Shown: piece after piece, positions 35,601 to 42,906 of the stretch
Numbering within the stretch: the first letter of the stretch is position 1
How the letters are laid out: the number at the start of each line of letters is the position of its first letter
DNA from: Pampus argenteus
Lineage: Eukaryota > Chordata > Actinopteri > Scombriformes > Stromateidae
Assembly (NCBI GenBank): GCA_036937835.1
Contig: CM072861.1
Span: forward strand, 25,916,001-25,980,000
Direction: 5' to 3'
Length of the DNA: 64,000 bases
Notes under the pieces: generated by a model
The model's input: only the letters and a program-made list of their open reading frames with translations
The model's database searches: none
What the model was told of the DNA's origin: nothing
Position numbers and translations under genes: made by a program

Positions 35601-38301
35601 TCAGATAATACATAAAACGGAAATAATTAATTATTTCTTGTGCACCAATTGATCCTTGGACCGGTACCGGCCCGTTGGGGACCACTGGTGGTTGGGGACC
35701 ACTGATATAAGACAAAGAAAAACATCCTCACATTTAATAATATAATAATATTTGGCTTTTTCTGAAGACTCACCTCTGGCTGAACCTGAAGAGTTGTTAC
35801 TTAAAGTGCTGCCACTGAAAACACACACAAACACATCAAGAAACAATAAATAACAGTAATGTTATTACTAAATTACTAAAAGTATCAGTTAATAGTAGGG
35901 GTGTGACGAGACACTCAGTTCACGAGATCGAGACGAGACGAGATTTTAAGAAAACTAAAATGCTGTCAGACAAAAGATTTGAAAGTGGTGGGGGCATCTT
36001 CAATTTCAATACCTGTATTTTCCGACGTCATTCGGCTGCTTGTTGGATCACAATTTAAAAGTGGCGGGGGCGTCGCAAATAGTTATGCATGTGTTTTCCG
36101 GTTGCTTGTTGGACAACAAATCTCGCGAGACCGATTTCCAACCCGACGAGCAATCTCGCAAATTTTCATCTCGTCACACGAGATCTCGTCACACCCCTAG
36201 TTAATAGATATCGTGACTTTTAGTCTGTAGTATGGGTCAATATCCAAATCTACAACCTGGACGTGGTGAAAATGGATCTATGAATGGATACATTTTATCT
36301 GCTGTGACTGTTTTTGATTTTCCAAAGGTAGCTGTTATTGATTATTATACAACAAATAGCCAATTTATCAAAAGTCACTTGGTACAAACCAACAGTGTGA
36401 TTCCAAACGATATGCTTCTAAGATCTCCAGTGTGTTCATCTCCATTAATTATGGGTGGATGGGTGGATAGAGATAGACACAGAGACAATGATAGGCAGAG
36501 ATTGAGAGCAATAAAGACGCAGTACCATTCAAGAGAATGGGATAGTTTGTCAGTATCTCGGTACAGTAGGTCTTATTCAGTCTGATAAGATGGATGTATT
36601 TTCACAGAAAACTTTACCCAGTACAACCAAAAGACAAATAAAACAAACTTCTAGTTTGGACCCTAGTCTGAAGTCCATTCAAACAGACGTACCTGTTCCT
36701 TTCAAGGTTCCTGTGAGGAGTTTGTCTTGGCGGAGTCAGAGGAGCCGACTCCTGGCTGCAGTAATTCCTCCCTCCACCAGGAGTAGCAGAACCAGGTAAA
36801 GTGCCCCAGTAGATCTCATTAGAGACCATCTCCATCCCATCATCCCTGGATGATCCAGACAGCGAGGAACCAGAGAGCCTCCTGTTGTCAAGACTACCAG
36901 GATGGGACGTCAGTGAAGACACCGGAAGTGTCTGGTTCTGGTCTGTCCATACAGGTGAAGAGGAAGAGGGTGGGGACTCCTGAAATGTGGCAGGAGAGAG
37001 CCCACGGTTCAGCCGTGGGGGAACGGGAGGCAACAACCCAGCGGTGTCTGAAAAAGACAAGCTTCGACTAGGCATCAGCCTCTCCTGGCTCACTCTGCGG
37101 TGGGCAGACTTCTTGTTGAGGTCAGAGGTCAACCTGTCGGCAGGCGTGGGCGTGTCCCCTGAGTTCAGGCCCTCTATGACAGTGAAGCAGATAGATTCCT
37201 GGGAGAGCCTCCTGGGCAGTGGCGGTGCAGGGTCCGGTTTTGGGCAGAAGTGGATTGGTGTAGTCCGGCGCCGGTTGAAGACGGTTCTGGGTTTGGGAAC
37301 CGGCTTCATCACAGTTCTGTTGGATTGAGTGTTTGTCAGCATGGCGGCGGCGAGGTTTGGCACTGAGCTGTTCCTGAATGCCTCGAAGTGAACAGGTCCT
37401 GTTGACAGACTGAGTGATGCAGCGCTGTGACCTTGCTTTAATGAAGAGATGTCTGTCACTGACTGACACCGGTTACGTGGGAGATCAGTCGCTGCTTTCT
37501 GATTGGCTCTTTGACGTTCTACTTTTTGAATGTGGCTGACCAATCGTAGGATTCTCTTCCTGTGTCCTGTGGCGGTTATACCCAGGCTGACCAAGGCGTC
37601 ATGATCCAGGTGTGTGAAGTCTCTAGCCAATAGGAGACTGGCTTGGCGGAAAGTGTCCAAGTATCTGCGGTGAGGACAAAGAAGAACACCAGCTGGTTAG
37701 AAGCATGTTGTTATGTGATTATTTCTACTTTAAACTACTGCTACTGTAAATACTTTGAACTAATACTCAGAACATTCGGAGAGGTGATATCTAGTATGAC
37801 ACCTGGTACTTTGTATCATGAGTTGAAGGGCATCACTTTACCCAGTGCAACACAATAAAACCACATGGCTGAAAAACTTCAAAAACCAAAAGTATCTACC
37901 TGTAAATGTAATTGTGATAAACATGATGTTGATGATGACGTCTGTGTTCACTGCTTCGTTGCTGAATGTTAGCAATGTCAGCTAAACACAAGGCTGACAC
38001 AGCTTGTTCAGGCTCTGTATTTCTTTGACTGCATGCAATTCAGTAGTTTTACAGGTAACATATGGTAATGGACGGTTATTTTATTGAGTGGCTGCTCTGC
38101 AGCTGACTGTATCATTGGTGTGTGATGGTTACTGAATTAAAATCACAAAGAATCAGTTAAAACTCGTACTGTGTCATATAACTGTGCTGACCTCTCCAGA
38201 TGGATGGCTGCCAGAAGCGTCTCAACCGGCGTGCTTCCATCCAGCGAGGCCATGACGACCAGCATGAGCTCTGGGTCTGGCTTTGTCTCCTCTACATCCA
38301 T
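11402..38301 (-). CDS. arap3: ARAP3-type Arf/Rho GTPase-activating protein, complete (34 coding exons)
   Basis: Dual GAP that turns off Arf6 and RhoA downstream of PI3-kinase at the plasma membrane. It is recruited by PIP3-binding PH domains and tuned by Rap through its RA domain. Coding exons in order: 38192-38301, 36693-37664, 35774-35814, 34896-34978, 34740-34807, 34021-34260, 33357-33426, 33079-33199, 31468-31652, 31029-31135, 30285-30484, 29246-29331, 25455-25637, 23464-23605, 23099-23197, 22608-22806, 22394-22496, 22010-22208, 21850-21913, 21604-21767, 21292-21504, 19607-19712, 19135-19282, 18984-19052, 18387-18461, 18186-18303, 16547-16675, 15470-15606, 15096-15178, 13693-13728, 12967-13030, 12701-12838, 11907-11945, 11402-11827. 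They sum to 5,217 nt (1,738 residues plus stop), with every phase consistent. Human ARAP3 is about 1,540 residues. ARAP3 is preferred over ARAP1/2 from SDKxxxPKGVIPL, LDTSVWSNEIVQLFI and the RRHSSSDxxxQKFGTMPL tail. Confidence 0.93.
12839..12966. other. Short arap3 intron
   Basis: This intron separates the PH5 exon from the tail exon. Nothing notable was seen in it. Confidence 0.6.
12967..15606 (-). CDS. arap3: arap3 exons 28-31: PH5 domain
   Basis: Exons 15470-15606, 15096-15178, 13693-13728 and 12967-13030. PH5 (about 1440-1538) reads MKIGLLKCREEPPKLL, NKFQERTFQIKDHKLLLLKD, KSMKIYIGIRRKLKAPTRWG, FTVISDKHQLYLCC and the final helix ADLWDWITSFLKAQ. The acceptor of exon 28 lies exactly at the edge of a 790-bp GACA-type repeat, whose complementary TCTG units form its pyrimidine tract. 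Confidence 0.9.
14232..14320 (+). repeat. SINE-like fragment
   Basis: Contains GTGCCAGTTCACCTCCTGGG and ATGCCCTTAAGCAAGGCATC, a conserved core seen in several fish SINE and DNA-element families. A diverged second copy (GTGCCTCTGAGCAAAGCACT) is at about 45010-45030. No tRNA-like head or tail was resolved. Confidence 0.35.
15609..16405. repeat. (GACA)n-type tandem repeat, about 790 bp
   Basis: Mixture of GACAGACA, GAGA and CAAAGAGA units on the plus strand. It includes two near-identical longer blocks, with the same segment near 15970-16140 and 16150-16320. It lies in the arap3 intron before the PH5 exon. Frames without stops on both strands (for example a Leu-Ser-Val-Cys frame on the minus strand) are artefacts of the repeat. 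Confidence 0.95.
16547..19052 (-). CDS. arap3: arap3 exons 24-27: Ras-association domain
   Basis: Exons 18984-19052, 18387-18461, 18186-18303 and 16547-16675. The first is a bridging helix (IELEISLITTWKDTQ). The RA domain (about 1328-1430) follows, with GDLIIEVYLEMKIPDCCITL, SPTMCAEELTNQVLYMRNVP, DVWMTFEAIEDGQLERPLHP and KEKVLEQALQWCKMADPSSA. In mammals this domain binds Rap1-GTP and activates the RhoGAP. The intron at 16676-18185 holds a minisatellite split by a Tc1 relic. Confidence 0.9.
16730..16889. repeat. CAGGTGTAC minisatellite, left part
   Basis: Repeats built from GAACAGGTGTACAGGTG and GTGCAGGTGTACCAGTG. Same array as 17725-18175, from which it is separated by a Tc1 relic. Confidence 0.9.
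16892..17722 (+). mobile_element. Internally deleted Tc1/mariner transposon relic
   Basis: Terminal inverted repeats begin CAGTCATGGCCAGAAGTTTT on the left, with the complementary CAAAACTTTTGGCCATGACTG on the right, one mismatch apart. TA dinucleotides flank both ends (16890-16891 and 17723-17724), the Tc1 target duplication. At 831 bp it is about half the usual 1.6 kb. The 5' half, with the DNA-binding domain and first catalytic aspartate region, is gone. Confidence 0.93.
16946..17519 (+). pseudogene. Tc1 transposase pseudogene, C-terminal half
   Basis: Reads SPFRLFGASGRRLVRRRRGE, then HVWGWFSVKGVGSLTILPKN in one frame. A frameshift and an in-frame TAG (after LREQLLPTI) follow. The last part reads QHDGAPGHKAKVITKW, SLDLNPIENLWSILKRRV and SMSGRIAEVLKKKGR. 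The DLNPIE motif holds the last catalytic acidic residue. Not translatable as one protein. Confidence 0.9.
17725..18175. repeat. CAGGTGTAC minisatellite, right part
   Basis: Long units of about 50-60 bp combining GAACATGTGAAGAGGTGTAC, GGGTGTGCAGGTGTACCAGT and GAACAGGTG. It fills most of the rest of the intron, up to the acceptor side of the exon ending at 18186. Confidence 0.93.
19135..21913 (-). CDS. arap3: arap3 exons 19-23: end of PH4 and RhoGAP domain
   Basis: Exons 21850-21913, 21604-21767, 21292-21504, 19607-19712 and 19135-19282. PH4 ends with TLHLQGIGRTDFSLWYSDIQ. The RhoGAP domain (about 1128-1305) starts DIPIIVDSCIAFITQYG and carries the arginine finger in GHEGIYRKNG. The helix FIEDVTDVLKRFFREI, LPRVNRTTLAALISHLYRVQ and the KNLSLLFAPSLFQTDGKGE block, with its conserved asparagine, follow. 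All key residues are intact. A LINE fragment sits in the 1.6-kb intron at 19713-21291. Confidence 0.92.
19891..20410 (+). mobile_element. L2-type LINE 3' fragment
   Basis: Encodes YCNSILYGTPSKTLNKLQYI, NSAARLLTHTCTRDHITPVL, QKLHW and then the GDRAFSAAAPSLWTSLPKHL end of ORF2, all diagnostic of the L2 clade. There is an internal deletion right after LHWL. The 3' end has the typical TAGAAAAGCGCTTTTAAA and a TATTATTATT tail. It lies in an arap3 intron, antisense to the gene. Confidence 0.8.
20415..20560 (+). repeat. Dispersed fish repeat fragment
   Basis: Begins TCAAATTTTATTTATATAGCCC and continues with a short hairpin-like block around GGGCTTTACAATCTGTACAC and TGTAAAGCCCTCATCTCAGA. This start is widespread in teleost genomes. 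The family is not resolved here. Confidence 0.5.
20820..20935 (+). mobile_element. LINE 3' tail
   Basis: Ends with AAAGGTGCTATACTAATAAA and GTTTGAAAGTTTGATT, the usual 3' end of fish L2/Rex-like LINEs. No coding part is retained. Confidence 0.4.
22010..23605 (-). CDS. arap3: arap3 exons 14-18: spacer, PH3 and start of PH4
   Basis: Exons 23464-23605, 23099-23197, 22608-22806, 22394-22496 and 22010-22208. The first covers the degenerate ankyrin-like spacer. PH3 (about 885-1003) runs from LHSGYLYKSNSVNRG to LETADALHSWTKAIGK. It contains a run of six asparagines coded by AAC triplets (plus strand about 22617-22634), which may vary in length. PH4 begins with LTREFERVGLLRYRAML and reaches IINLNRLQELS. 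Confidence 0.88.
22850..23097. repeat. Polypyrimidine/polypurine tract
   Basis: About 250 bp almost purely C/T on the plus strand (CTCCTCCTC, CCACCTCTCTC), hence purine-only on the coding strand. It begins right after the donor of the arap3 exon ending at 23099. Such tracts can form triplex structures. Confidence 0.9.
23221..23262. repeat. (CA)n microsatellite
   Basis: ACACACAC run with two CG interruptions, in an arap3 intron. Confidence 0.9.
24105..25266. repeat. 20-bp minisatellite in arap3 intron
   Basis: About 58 tandem copies of a 20-bp unit (GAGTCACCTGAAGTCATCCA, with a GAGTCACCAGATGTCACCTG variant). It lies in the intron 23606-25454. Variants recur in a longer pattern (the ACCAGACGACACCAG segment reappears every few units), showing expansion by blocks. 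Confidence 0.95.
25455..29331 (-). CDS. arap3: arap3 exons 12-13: ArfGAP catalytic core
   Basis: Exons 29246-29331 and 25455-25637, separated by a 3.6-kb intron almost filled by a 29-bp minisatellite. They encode GQHRGLGTMVSKVQSLKLDT, which contains the catalytic arginine of ArfGAPs (the R in QHRGLG). SVWSNEIVQLFIMLGNDRAN and FITQKYREGRYRLPHP follow. Together with exon 11 the ArfGAP fold is complete, so Arf GTPase stimulation should be preserved. Confidence 0.92.
25795..29213. repeat. 29-bp minisatellite in arap3 intron, about 3.4 kb
   Basis: Roughly 118 copies of a 29-bp unit (GTAACTACAGTCCTATGAAC plus a variable CCAGATAAT/CAGATGCC tail). It occupies nearly the whole intron between the two ArfGAP core exons. 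Distinct variants recur at offsets of 1,392 bp (48 units) and 1,218 bp (42 units), so long blocks were duplicated. There are no unique spacers. Confidence 0.95.
29768..29813. repeat. (GTA)n microsatellite
   Basis: About 15 GTA triplets in an arap3 intron. The poly-Ser frame over it is not coding. Confidence 0.95.
30285..31652 (-). CDS. arap3: arap3 exons 9-11: PH2 and ArfGAP zinc finger
   Basis: Exons 31468-31652, 31029-31135 and 30285-30484. PH1 ends with RRHWVSTLQEHV. PH2 (about 604-690) runs from ALELKGTKSKVYAAI through SFDLITPYKTFSFTAESDRE to the terminal helix RDWMEALQESIAETL. The ArfGAP domain opens with SDYEVAEKIWSNRSN and a complete zinc finger of pattern C-x2-C-x16-C-x2-C (CADC ... 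CKNC). All four cysteines are present. Confidence 0.92.
31298..31356 (+). repeat. Fragment of a dispersed repeat family
   Basis: GAATTTGATGCTAAACAGAC and TGTAAATGTGTCAGATAT match the larger copies near 45.9-46.1 kb and 63.4-63.6 kb. Confidence 0.65.
31656..31744. repeat. (CA)n-(ATC)n-(CAG)n compound microsatellite
   Basis: Three adjacent simple repeats. On the coding strand the CTG, GAT and TG repeats run straight into the acceptor of the arap3 exon starting at 31652, replacing a normal pyrimidine tract with alternating TG. Confidence 0.95.
32617..32643. repeat. (CA)n microsatellite
   Basis: ACACACAC run with one GC interruption, in the arap3 intron 31653-33078. Confidence 0.9.
32890..33050. 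repeat. TGCAAC-terminated dispersed element
   Basis: Begins CTGCAACAAATTATTTTCAT and ends CTAATTGATTAACCGTTGCAG, an imperfect inverted pair. It belongs to the same family as 45270-45574. Adjacent to a TG repeat that touches the donor at 33078. Confidence 0.5.
33079..35814 (-). CDS. arap3: arap3 exons 3-8: acidic linker and first PH domain
   Basis: Exons 35774-35814, 34896-34978, 34740-34807, 34021-34260, 33357-33426 and 33079-33199. They hold a linker with DEDLTISPYASYTS, then PH1 (about residues 494-585, finishing in the next exon). PH1 starts SGWLDKLSPQGNYVFQKRYV, with the basic K-x-K/R pattern expected for PIP3 binding. DVYPKGVIPLAAIQM follows, then DNKFEIVTSHRIFVFRADNE. The donor of the last exon runs directly into a CA repeat. 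Confidence 0.88.
33590..33745. repeat. GA-rich tract
   Basis: GAGGAGGAAGAGGAGCAGGA-type purine-rich sequence in the intron before the PH1 exons. Serine-rich frames on the minus strand are artefacts. Confidence 0.7.
35301..35704. mobile_element. hAT-type MITE, 404 bp
   Basis: Inverted termini CAGTGGTCCCGAACC (left) and GGTTGGGGACCACTG (right) with one mismatch. The flanking 8-bp direct repeat ATATAAGA lies at 35293-35300 and 35705-35712. No coding capacity. Located in an arap3 intron (34979-35773), with its right end about 70 bp from the small exon 3. Confidence 0.93.
35896..36199. mobile_element. hAT-type MITE, 304 bp, with internal duplication
   Basis: Termini TAGGGGTGTGACGAGA and its perfect inverse at the right. 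The 8-bp target duplication GTTAATAG lies at 35888-35895 and 36200-36207. Inside, a segment starting AAAGTGGTGGGGGC is repeated as AAAGTGGCGGGGGC, each followed by TTTTCCG and GCTTGTTGGA. Located in the next arap3 intron upstream (35815-36692). Confidence 0.93.
36693..38301 (-). CDS. arap3: arap3 exons 1-2: SAM domain and proline/serine-rich linker
   Basis: The first in-frame ATG is at 38301 (MDVEETKPDPELMLVVMASL). The SAM domain (about residues 21-88) runs from TPVETLLAAIHLERYLDTF across the 38192/37664 junction to ITATGHRKRILRLVSHIQKV. SAM domains of ARAPs bind SHIP2. The rest of exon 2 is a low-complexity linker with PVPKPRTVF, found also in mammalian ARAP3, and several PPxP stretches that suggest SH3 ligands. 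EMVSNEIYWG near its end resembles the IYxG element of human ARAP3. Confidence 0.88.
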
Positions 38302-38354
38302 GAAACAAAGAGGCCATCACTGACCTACAGCTGGGAGCGACAGCAACTGTCCAT
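38302..38354 (-). promoter_or_regulatory. arap3: arap3 5' leader with two upstream ATGs
   Basis: A strong acceptor (gtcgtctcctgcag) ends at 38355, so at least one non-coding exon lies upstream. Between it and the chosen start are two out-of-frame ATGs. The one at 38354 opens a nine-codon frame ending in TAG. The one at 38317 has a strong context (GTG ATG G) and overlaps the main start. The chosen ATG at 38301 is the first in frame with the SAM domain, and its own context (TTC ATG G) is weaker. Confidence 0.5.
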
Positions 38355-38512
38355 CTGCAGGAGACGACAACAATGAGGTATATCAGTTTTTATGGAGGGA
38401 AATGTCTGTCAGTCGACAGCTGTGGTCCAGACTGAAATATTCCAACAACTATTGGATGGTTGTAGTGAAATTTAAGACTGTGAATATTCTCATTCATCCA
38501 GGTCATAGTTAT

Positions 38513-38590
38513 CTCAAGTCGATTAAATCGATCGCAACTGGACTTGGTTATTTAACCAAGTCCAGTTGCGATCGATTTAATCTACTTGAG
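38513..38590. repeat. Near-perfect palindrome, 38-bp arms
   Basis: Left arm CTCAAGTCGATTAAATCGAT with CGCAACTGGACTTGGTTA following. The right arm is its complement with one mismatch, and the centre is two bases. It sits about 160 bp upstream of the arap3 leader exon. Preceded by GTGAATATTCTCATTCATCC, common near fish repeats, so it may be the end of a mobile element. Confidence 0.9.
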
Positions 38591-39291
38591 GTAGTGAAGT
38601 TTAGTTTAGGCATTCATGTTCCCCTCAGGATGAATTGTAATAACTATGATCCTTTGACTTCATCTAGCGCCATTATCTAGTCATATTTAATCTGTCCAAT
38701 AATTTTATGCTCAAAACTTCAAATGAATACAAACATTCAATATTCCAAATTAATATTCTGATAATGTAAAAATCTATAAATGCAGGTTTTATATCATAAA
38801 AAAACACAACAATGGACAATAATTCAGTACTACACCACAGTAATAGAAAAACTACCAACCAGTAAAACATAAAGTTAGATAAATGAATAATAGAAGAGAT
38901 CTGATATCTGTCCACTCCAAACACTCCAAGCTTTCACATAAAACTTAATCTTTGTAATTGTCCTTTAAATGACTCAAGTCTGTCTTTGTGTATTTTATAT
39001 CTTCAGTGATCAAACCAACTAATGGAGGAGAAACAGTACAACAGGTCAACAGGTCAACAGGTCAACAGTAGAGCTGCAACAATTAGTCAGTTAATCGAAA
39101 TGTTGCCAACTATTAAATTAATCACCAAATATTTTGATAATGGCTTTATCATAATTTTGGACATTTTTAAAGAAAGCCAGCATCACTGTGTGACCTTCAC
39201 CCTTCAGAGGTCACGACCCCCTTCGTAGTCAATTATTAAAACAGAACAAAGCGTGATGTCAGTGACCTCTGCACAGACACTGGAAGTTACA

Positions 39292-39311
39292 GGAGGGGGG
39301 GGGGGGGGGGG
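39292..39311. repeat. Poly-G run
   Basis: About 20 consecutive G on the plus strand, preceded by GGA. G-quadruplex-prone and prone to sequencing error. Confidence 0.9.
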
Positions 39312-39356
39312 CTTCAAACTAACAAAATAAAAAGATAATCACTTTAACAAACATAA

Positions 39357-39360
<4 letters not shown>

Positions 39361-39393
<33 letters not shown>
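39361..39393. repeat. (AT)n microsatellite
   Basis: About 16 AT dinucleotides. Confidence 0.95.
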
Positions 39394-39396
<3 letters not shown>

Positions 39397-39702
39397 TCTA
39401 AAATGATATCATTACTGGTATCATTACAATGAAGAACAACTTCCTTTCTTTTCCTTAACTCTATTCTACCGTCTTTACATGAACTGTAAATGAAAACTGT
39501 GGTTTTCTAAAAATCCAACAAGACATTTTTTAGCCTTGAGTGGTGTCTGCAGTAGAGCTGAGCCTCCTGACTCCAACACAGACCTGACAGGTAGTCGGGA
39601 CGTGTTATGTTGCAGATACGTAAAACCTGAACAGACTCCCTTAAGGTGGGCTGATATTTCTATAACGAAGACTTCTGGTGCTGCACAACGCAGAAGCAGA
39701 AG

Positions 39703-39764
39703 TGTGTATGTGTGTGTGTGTGTGTGTGACCTTGACCAACAGTGTGTGTGTGTGTATGTGTGTG

Positions 39765-39805
<41 letters not shown>

Positions 39806-39826
39806 GACCTTGACCAACAGTGTGTG
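39703..39826. repeat. (TG)n compound repeat
   Basis: TG tracts interrupted twice by ACCTTGACCAACAG, so a longer unit of TG run plus spacer is itself duplicated. Confidence 0.95.
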
Positions 39827-40772
39827 TTTGTGTATTTGTAGATTTCCTGAAAAGGTTGGAATGCATTAGTTTGTCTCTGTGCCTCTGAGTGTCTGAATCT
39901 GATGTACAAACCTTTTATAACATCTATAATGAAACACATGAGGAAGCTACAAGCCGGTCGTCCAGACTGTGATGCAGACGGGGAGCAGGCTGATGCAACA
40001 TGTGTGGAAGGCGAGACAGAGCCTGAATCAGCCGGCTCTCATCATACCGCTTCATCTGAATCACTGTTCACGATGAAGGCACAAAGCAACATGAGAGATC
40101 TGACACACAAGAACACGCGTCAGGGTCCAGCATGAAGACAAAGGAGAAGGAGGAAGTGAGTCACAGCAGCTTCCTCCTCTTGACCTTTTTCCTCCTACAG
40201 ACTTCAGCTGCTTCTTCTGATCTGAGATCAGCAGCATACTCAACTCGTTTAACTACATGTGAACAGACACACACCTAAAACAGTCGTCCAACTGTCCACT
40301 ACACAGTTTACACTCTTACAATTTTTTGAGAGAAACGTGTCATCTTGCAGCTGCAGAATCAGGCTTCATTATATATTCATATAGTGAGTGTTCAGATATC
40401 AGGATTCGGCTTCATCATCTGGAAACCTTTCAGAAGTGTCTGTTTTTCAGAAGAGACGTTTCTAATATAGTTTAGACTTGTTTTGTCATATTTCACAACA
40501 GAATGAATCCACATCTGCAGCATTAACTTAACTTCATTAATTATTATTCATTATTATTATTTATGATCATATTTCACACTGCTTCTGATGGCTGACAACA
40601 TAAACTGAAACATACATAAATGAGAACAACTGTGTGATGAACTCAACTGCATTAACAAACAGAGAGCAGCAGCAGACTGAACTCTCTCTACACAAAACCC
40701 CAAAAGCTTGTTTGTATATGTGTGAAGACAGAAACATTAAATACATCACTAAGTCAATAAATGCAGAATGCA

Positions 40773-40776
<4 letters not shown>

Positions 40777-40811
<35 letters not shown>
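40777..40811. repeat. (AT)n microsatellite
   Basis: About 17 AT dinucleotides. Confidence 0.95.
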
Positions 40812-40815
<4 letters not shown>

Positions 40816-41479
40816 CCGGGTACTGTGGTCACTGTGGGTCTCTCACTTCATCTGACAACAAAGACTCTAATTATCAATGTTCTGGGTTTACTTTCCCAAA
40901 GAAAAACTGATCATTTGTATTAAAAGTGATGATGAAACTGGGCGGACAGACAGGAGGACAGTTTGACTAAAGGGACACCAGCTGTGGACAAAGTCAGTAA
41001 AAAACACTTCAGACTAAAAATGAGCTTTGGTCACCGTTGTTCACTGGATGATGATGAGTCGACAAATCACTTCCAAATTATTCATCTGAGCAGAAAAAAA
41101 GACATGATGTGAAGCACATATGATTCATTAATGTAGTTTTTTTTATTGTGTAACATGTCATAAAGCAGCAGGACAGGTAACGCTACAAAACATGTGAATA
41201 TCTTGAACTTTCAGCTGCTGTCTGAATCCAAACTGTGAAGTTACAGGAGATGTAAAATAGAGCAGCTTAATAAATCTGAGAAGAAAAAGGAGCGAAAGGC
41301 CACAGAGGAGGAAGAAACGCTTCAAAATGAATGTGATATTTCCAGAGAGGCAGGAAGCCGGTGAAGGCTGCAGATAAAGAAAAGAGGCGAGGAAAAGCAG
41401 CAGGACAGAAACAGACCCAGAGGATACAGACACTCCCATCCTACTTCCACATTTAAACAGTGCAGGGCACAGAGAGACG

Positions 41480-41815
41480 CGGTGGGAAGAAGAGATGGAG
41501 CTGAACAAAAACCTGGAGCTGGAAGAAGAGATGGAGCTGAAAGAAGAGACGGAGCTGAACAAAAACCTGGAGCTGGAAGAAGAGACGGAGCTGAACAAAA
41601 ACCTGGAGCTGAAAGAAGAGACGGAGCTGAACAAAAACCTGGAGCTGAAAGAAGAGACGGAGCTGAACAAAAACCTGGAGCTGGAAGAAGAGATGGAGCT
41701 GAAAGAAGAGACGGAGCTGAACAAAAACCTGGAGCTGGAAAAAGAGACGGAGCTGAACAAAAACCTGGAGCTGGAAGAAGAGACGGAGCTGAACAAAAAC
41801 CTGGAGCTGGAAGAA
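41480..41815 (+). repeat. 36-bp tandem repeat with protein-like frame
   Basis: About nine copies of a 36-bp unit that in one plus frame spells ETELNKNLELEE. A second plus frame and one minus frame are also open, which favours a non-coding minisatellite. The plus frame runs on about 50 residues past the repeat (SLGWKKRWKKD...). No splice sites or homologue were recognised. Confidence 0.8.
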
Positions 41816-42262
41816 GATCAGAAGAAAAGCTTAGGCTGGAAGAAGAGATGGAAGAAAGACATGCGACTAACGAGCTGGAAGAAGAGCTGGGACTGGAGGC
41901 CTGTGGATATGGTTCCTTTCAGGCTACAGCTGTATTTCTGCTCTGATGCTAATGAATCAGTATTATAATATATTATATAATATTATAAGTTCACAGTTGT
42001 TTCTATCAGATGTGTCAACAACATACATTGTAAAAACGTACATTAAAAACAAATGATAGTCTACAACCATGTTGGCAGCACTGTAGGTTGCACTGAGCTA
42101 TATGCTGATGTTTAGCAGGAATAATGTTTACTGTGTTCACCATCTTCATTTGTGTTAGCATGCTAACATTCGCTAATTACCAGTAAGCACAACGTGTAGC
42201 TGATGCTGATGTCCTTAGTCTTACACACTAAAACATCATAATGATCAACAGCAGCGCCACAT

Positions 42263-42420
42263 CCATCACTGCATCATGTGCAACCAGCCACATACGGTGG
42301 AGCAAAAAACCACAACCATCACTGCATCATGTGCAACCAGCCACATACGGTGGAGCAAAAAACCACAACCATCACTGCATCATGTGCAACCAGCCACATA
42401 CGGTGGAGCAAAAAAGTATT
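42263..42420. repeat. 53-bp triplicate repeat
   Basis: Three near-identical copies of a 53-bp unit starting CCATCACTGCATCATGTGCA and ending GTGGAGCAAAAAACCACAA, at 42263, 42316 and 42369. Confidence 0.95.
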
Positions 42421-42867
42421 TATTCAGCCACCAGTTGTTTAAGTTCTCGCTCTTAAAAAGATGAGAGAGGCCTGTAACTTTCATCACCAGTATGACTCAA
42501 CTATGTGAGACAAAATGAGAAAAAAATGCATTACAATGCATACATTCGGAAGAATTTAGAGCAGCATCAGCTCTTCAGTCTTTTGAGAGAATAAATATTT
42601 CTAATAAATATATGGTCAAAAAATGAGAATCCTGATGAATGAGAATCTACACAGACATAATAAATATATGCACCTTTCAGCTTTCTGGCAAAGTTAGGGA
42701 ACATAGGAATAAAATAGCAAACATCCAAAAACAACCCATAGAAATTATTGAATCTTACTTGGAATATTAGATTTAATGATATGGAGCATTAACCTTAAGA
42801 GAGACGCAATTTACATAAAACAATATGAAATAGTCTGATTGGACTCTTAATGAGAATATAGTAATGG

Positions 42868-42868
42868 G

Positions 42869-42904
<36 letters not shown>
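42868..42904. repeat. (CA)n microsatellite
   Basis: Uninterrupted ACAC run. Confidence 0.95.

Positions 42905-42906
<2 letters not shown>

Noticed and set aside
36850..37328. Plus-strand frames opposite arap3 exon 2
   Set aside because: Shadows of the large coding exon on the other strand.
11402..38301. Identification as ARAP1 because STARD10 is next door
   Set aside because: Protein signatures (LDTSVWSNEIVQLFI, VIPLxAIxM, HSSSD-QKFGTMPL, RRTLSM.F) fit ARAP3 and not ARAP1, so linkage was not used to name the gene.
41158..41796. Serine/phenylalanine-rich minus frame
   Set aside because: Antisense of the 36-bp repeat, with no splice sites or homologue.
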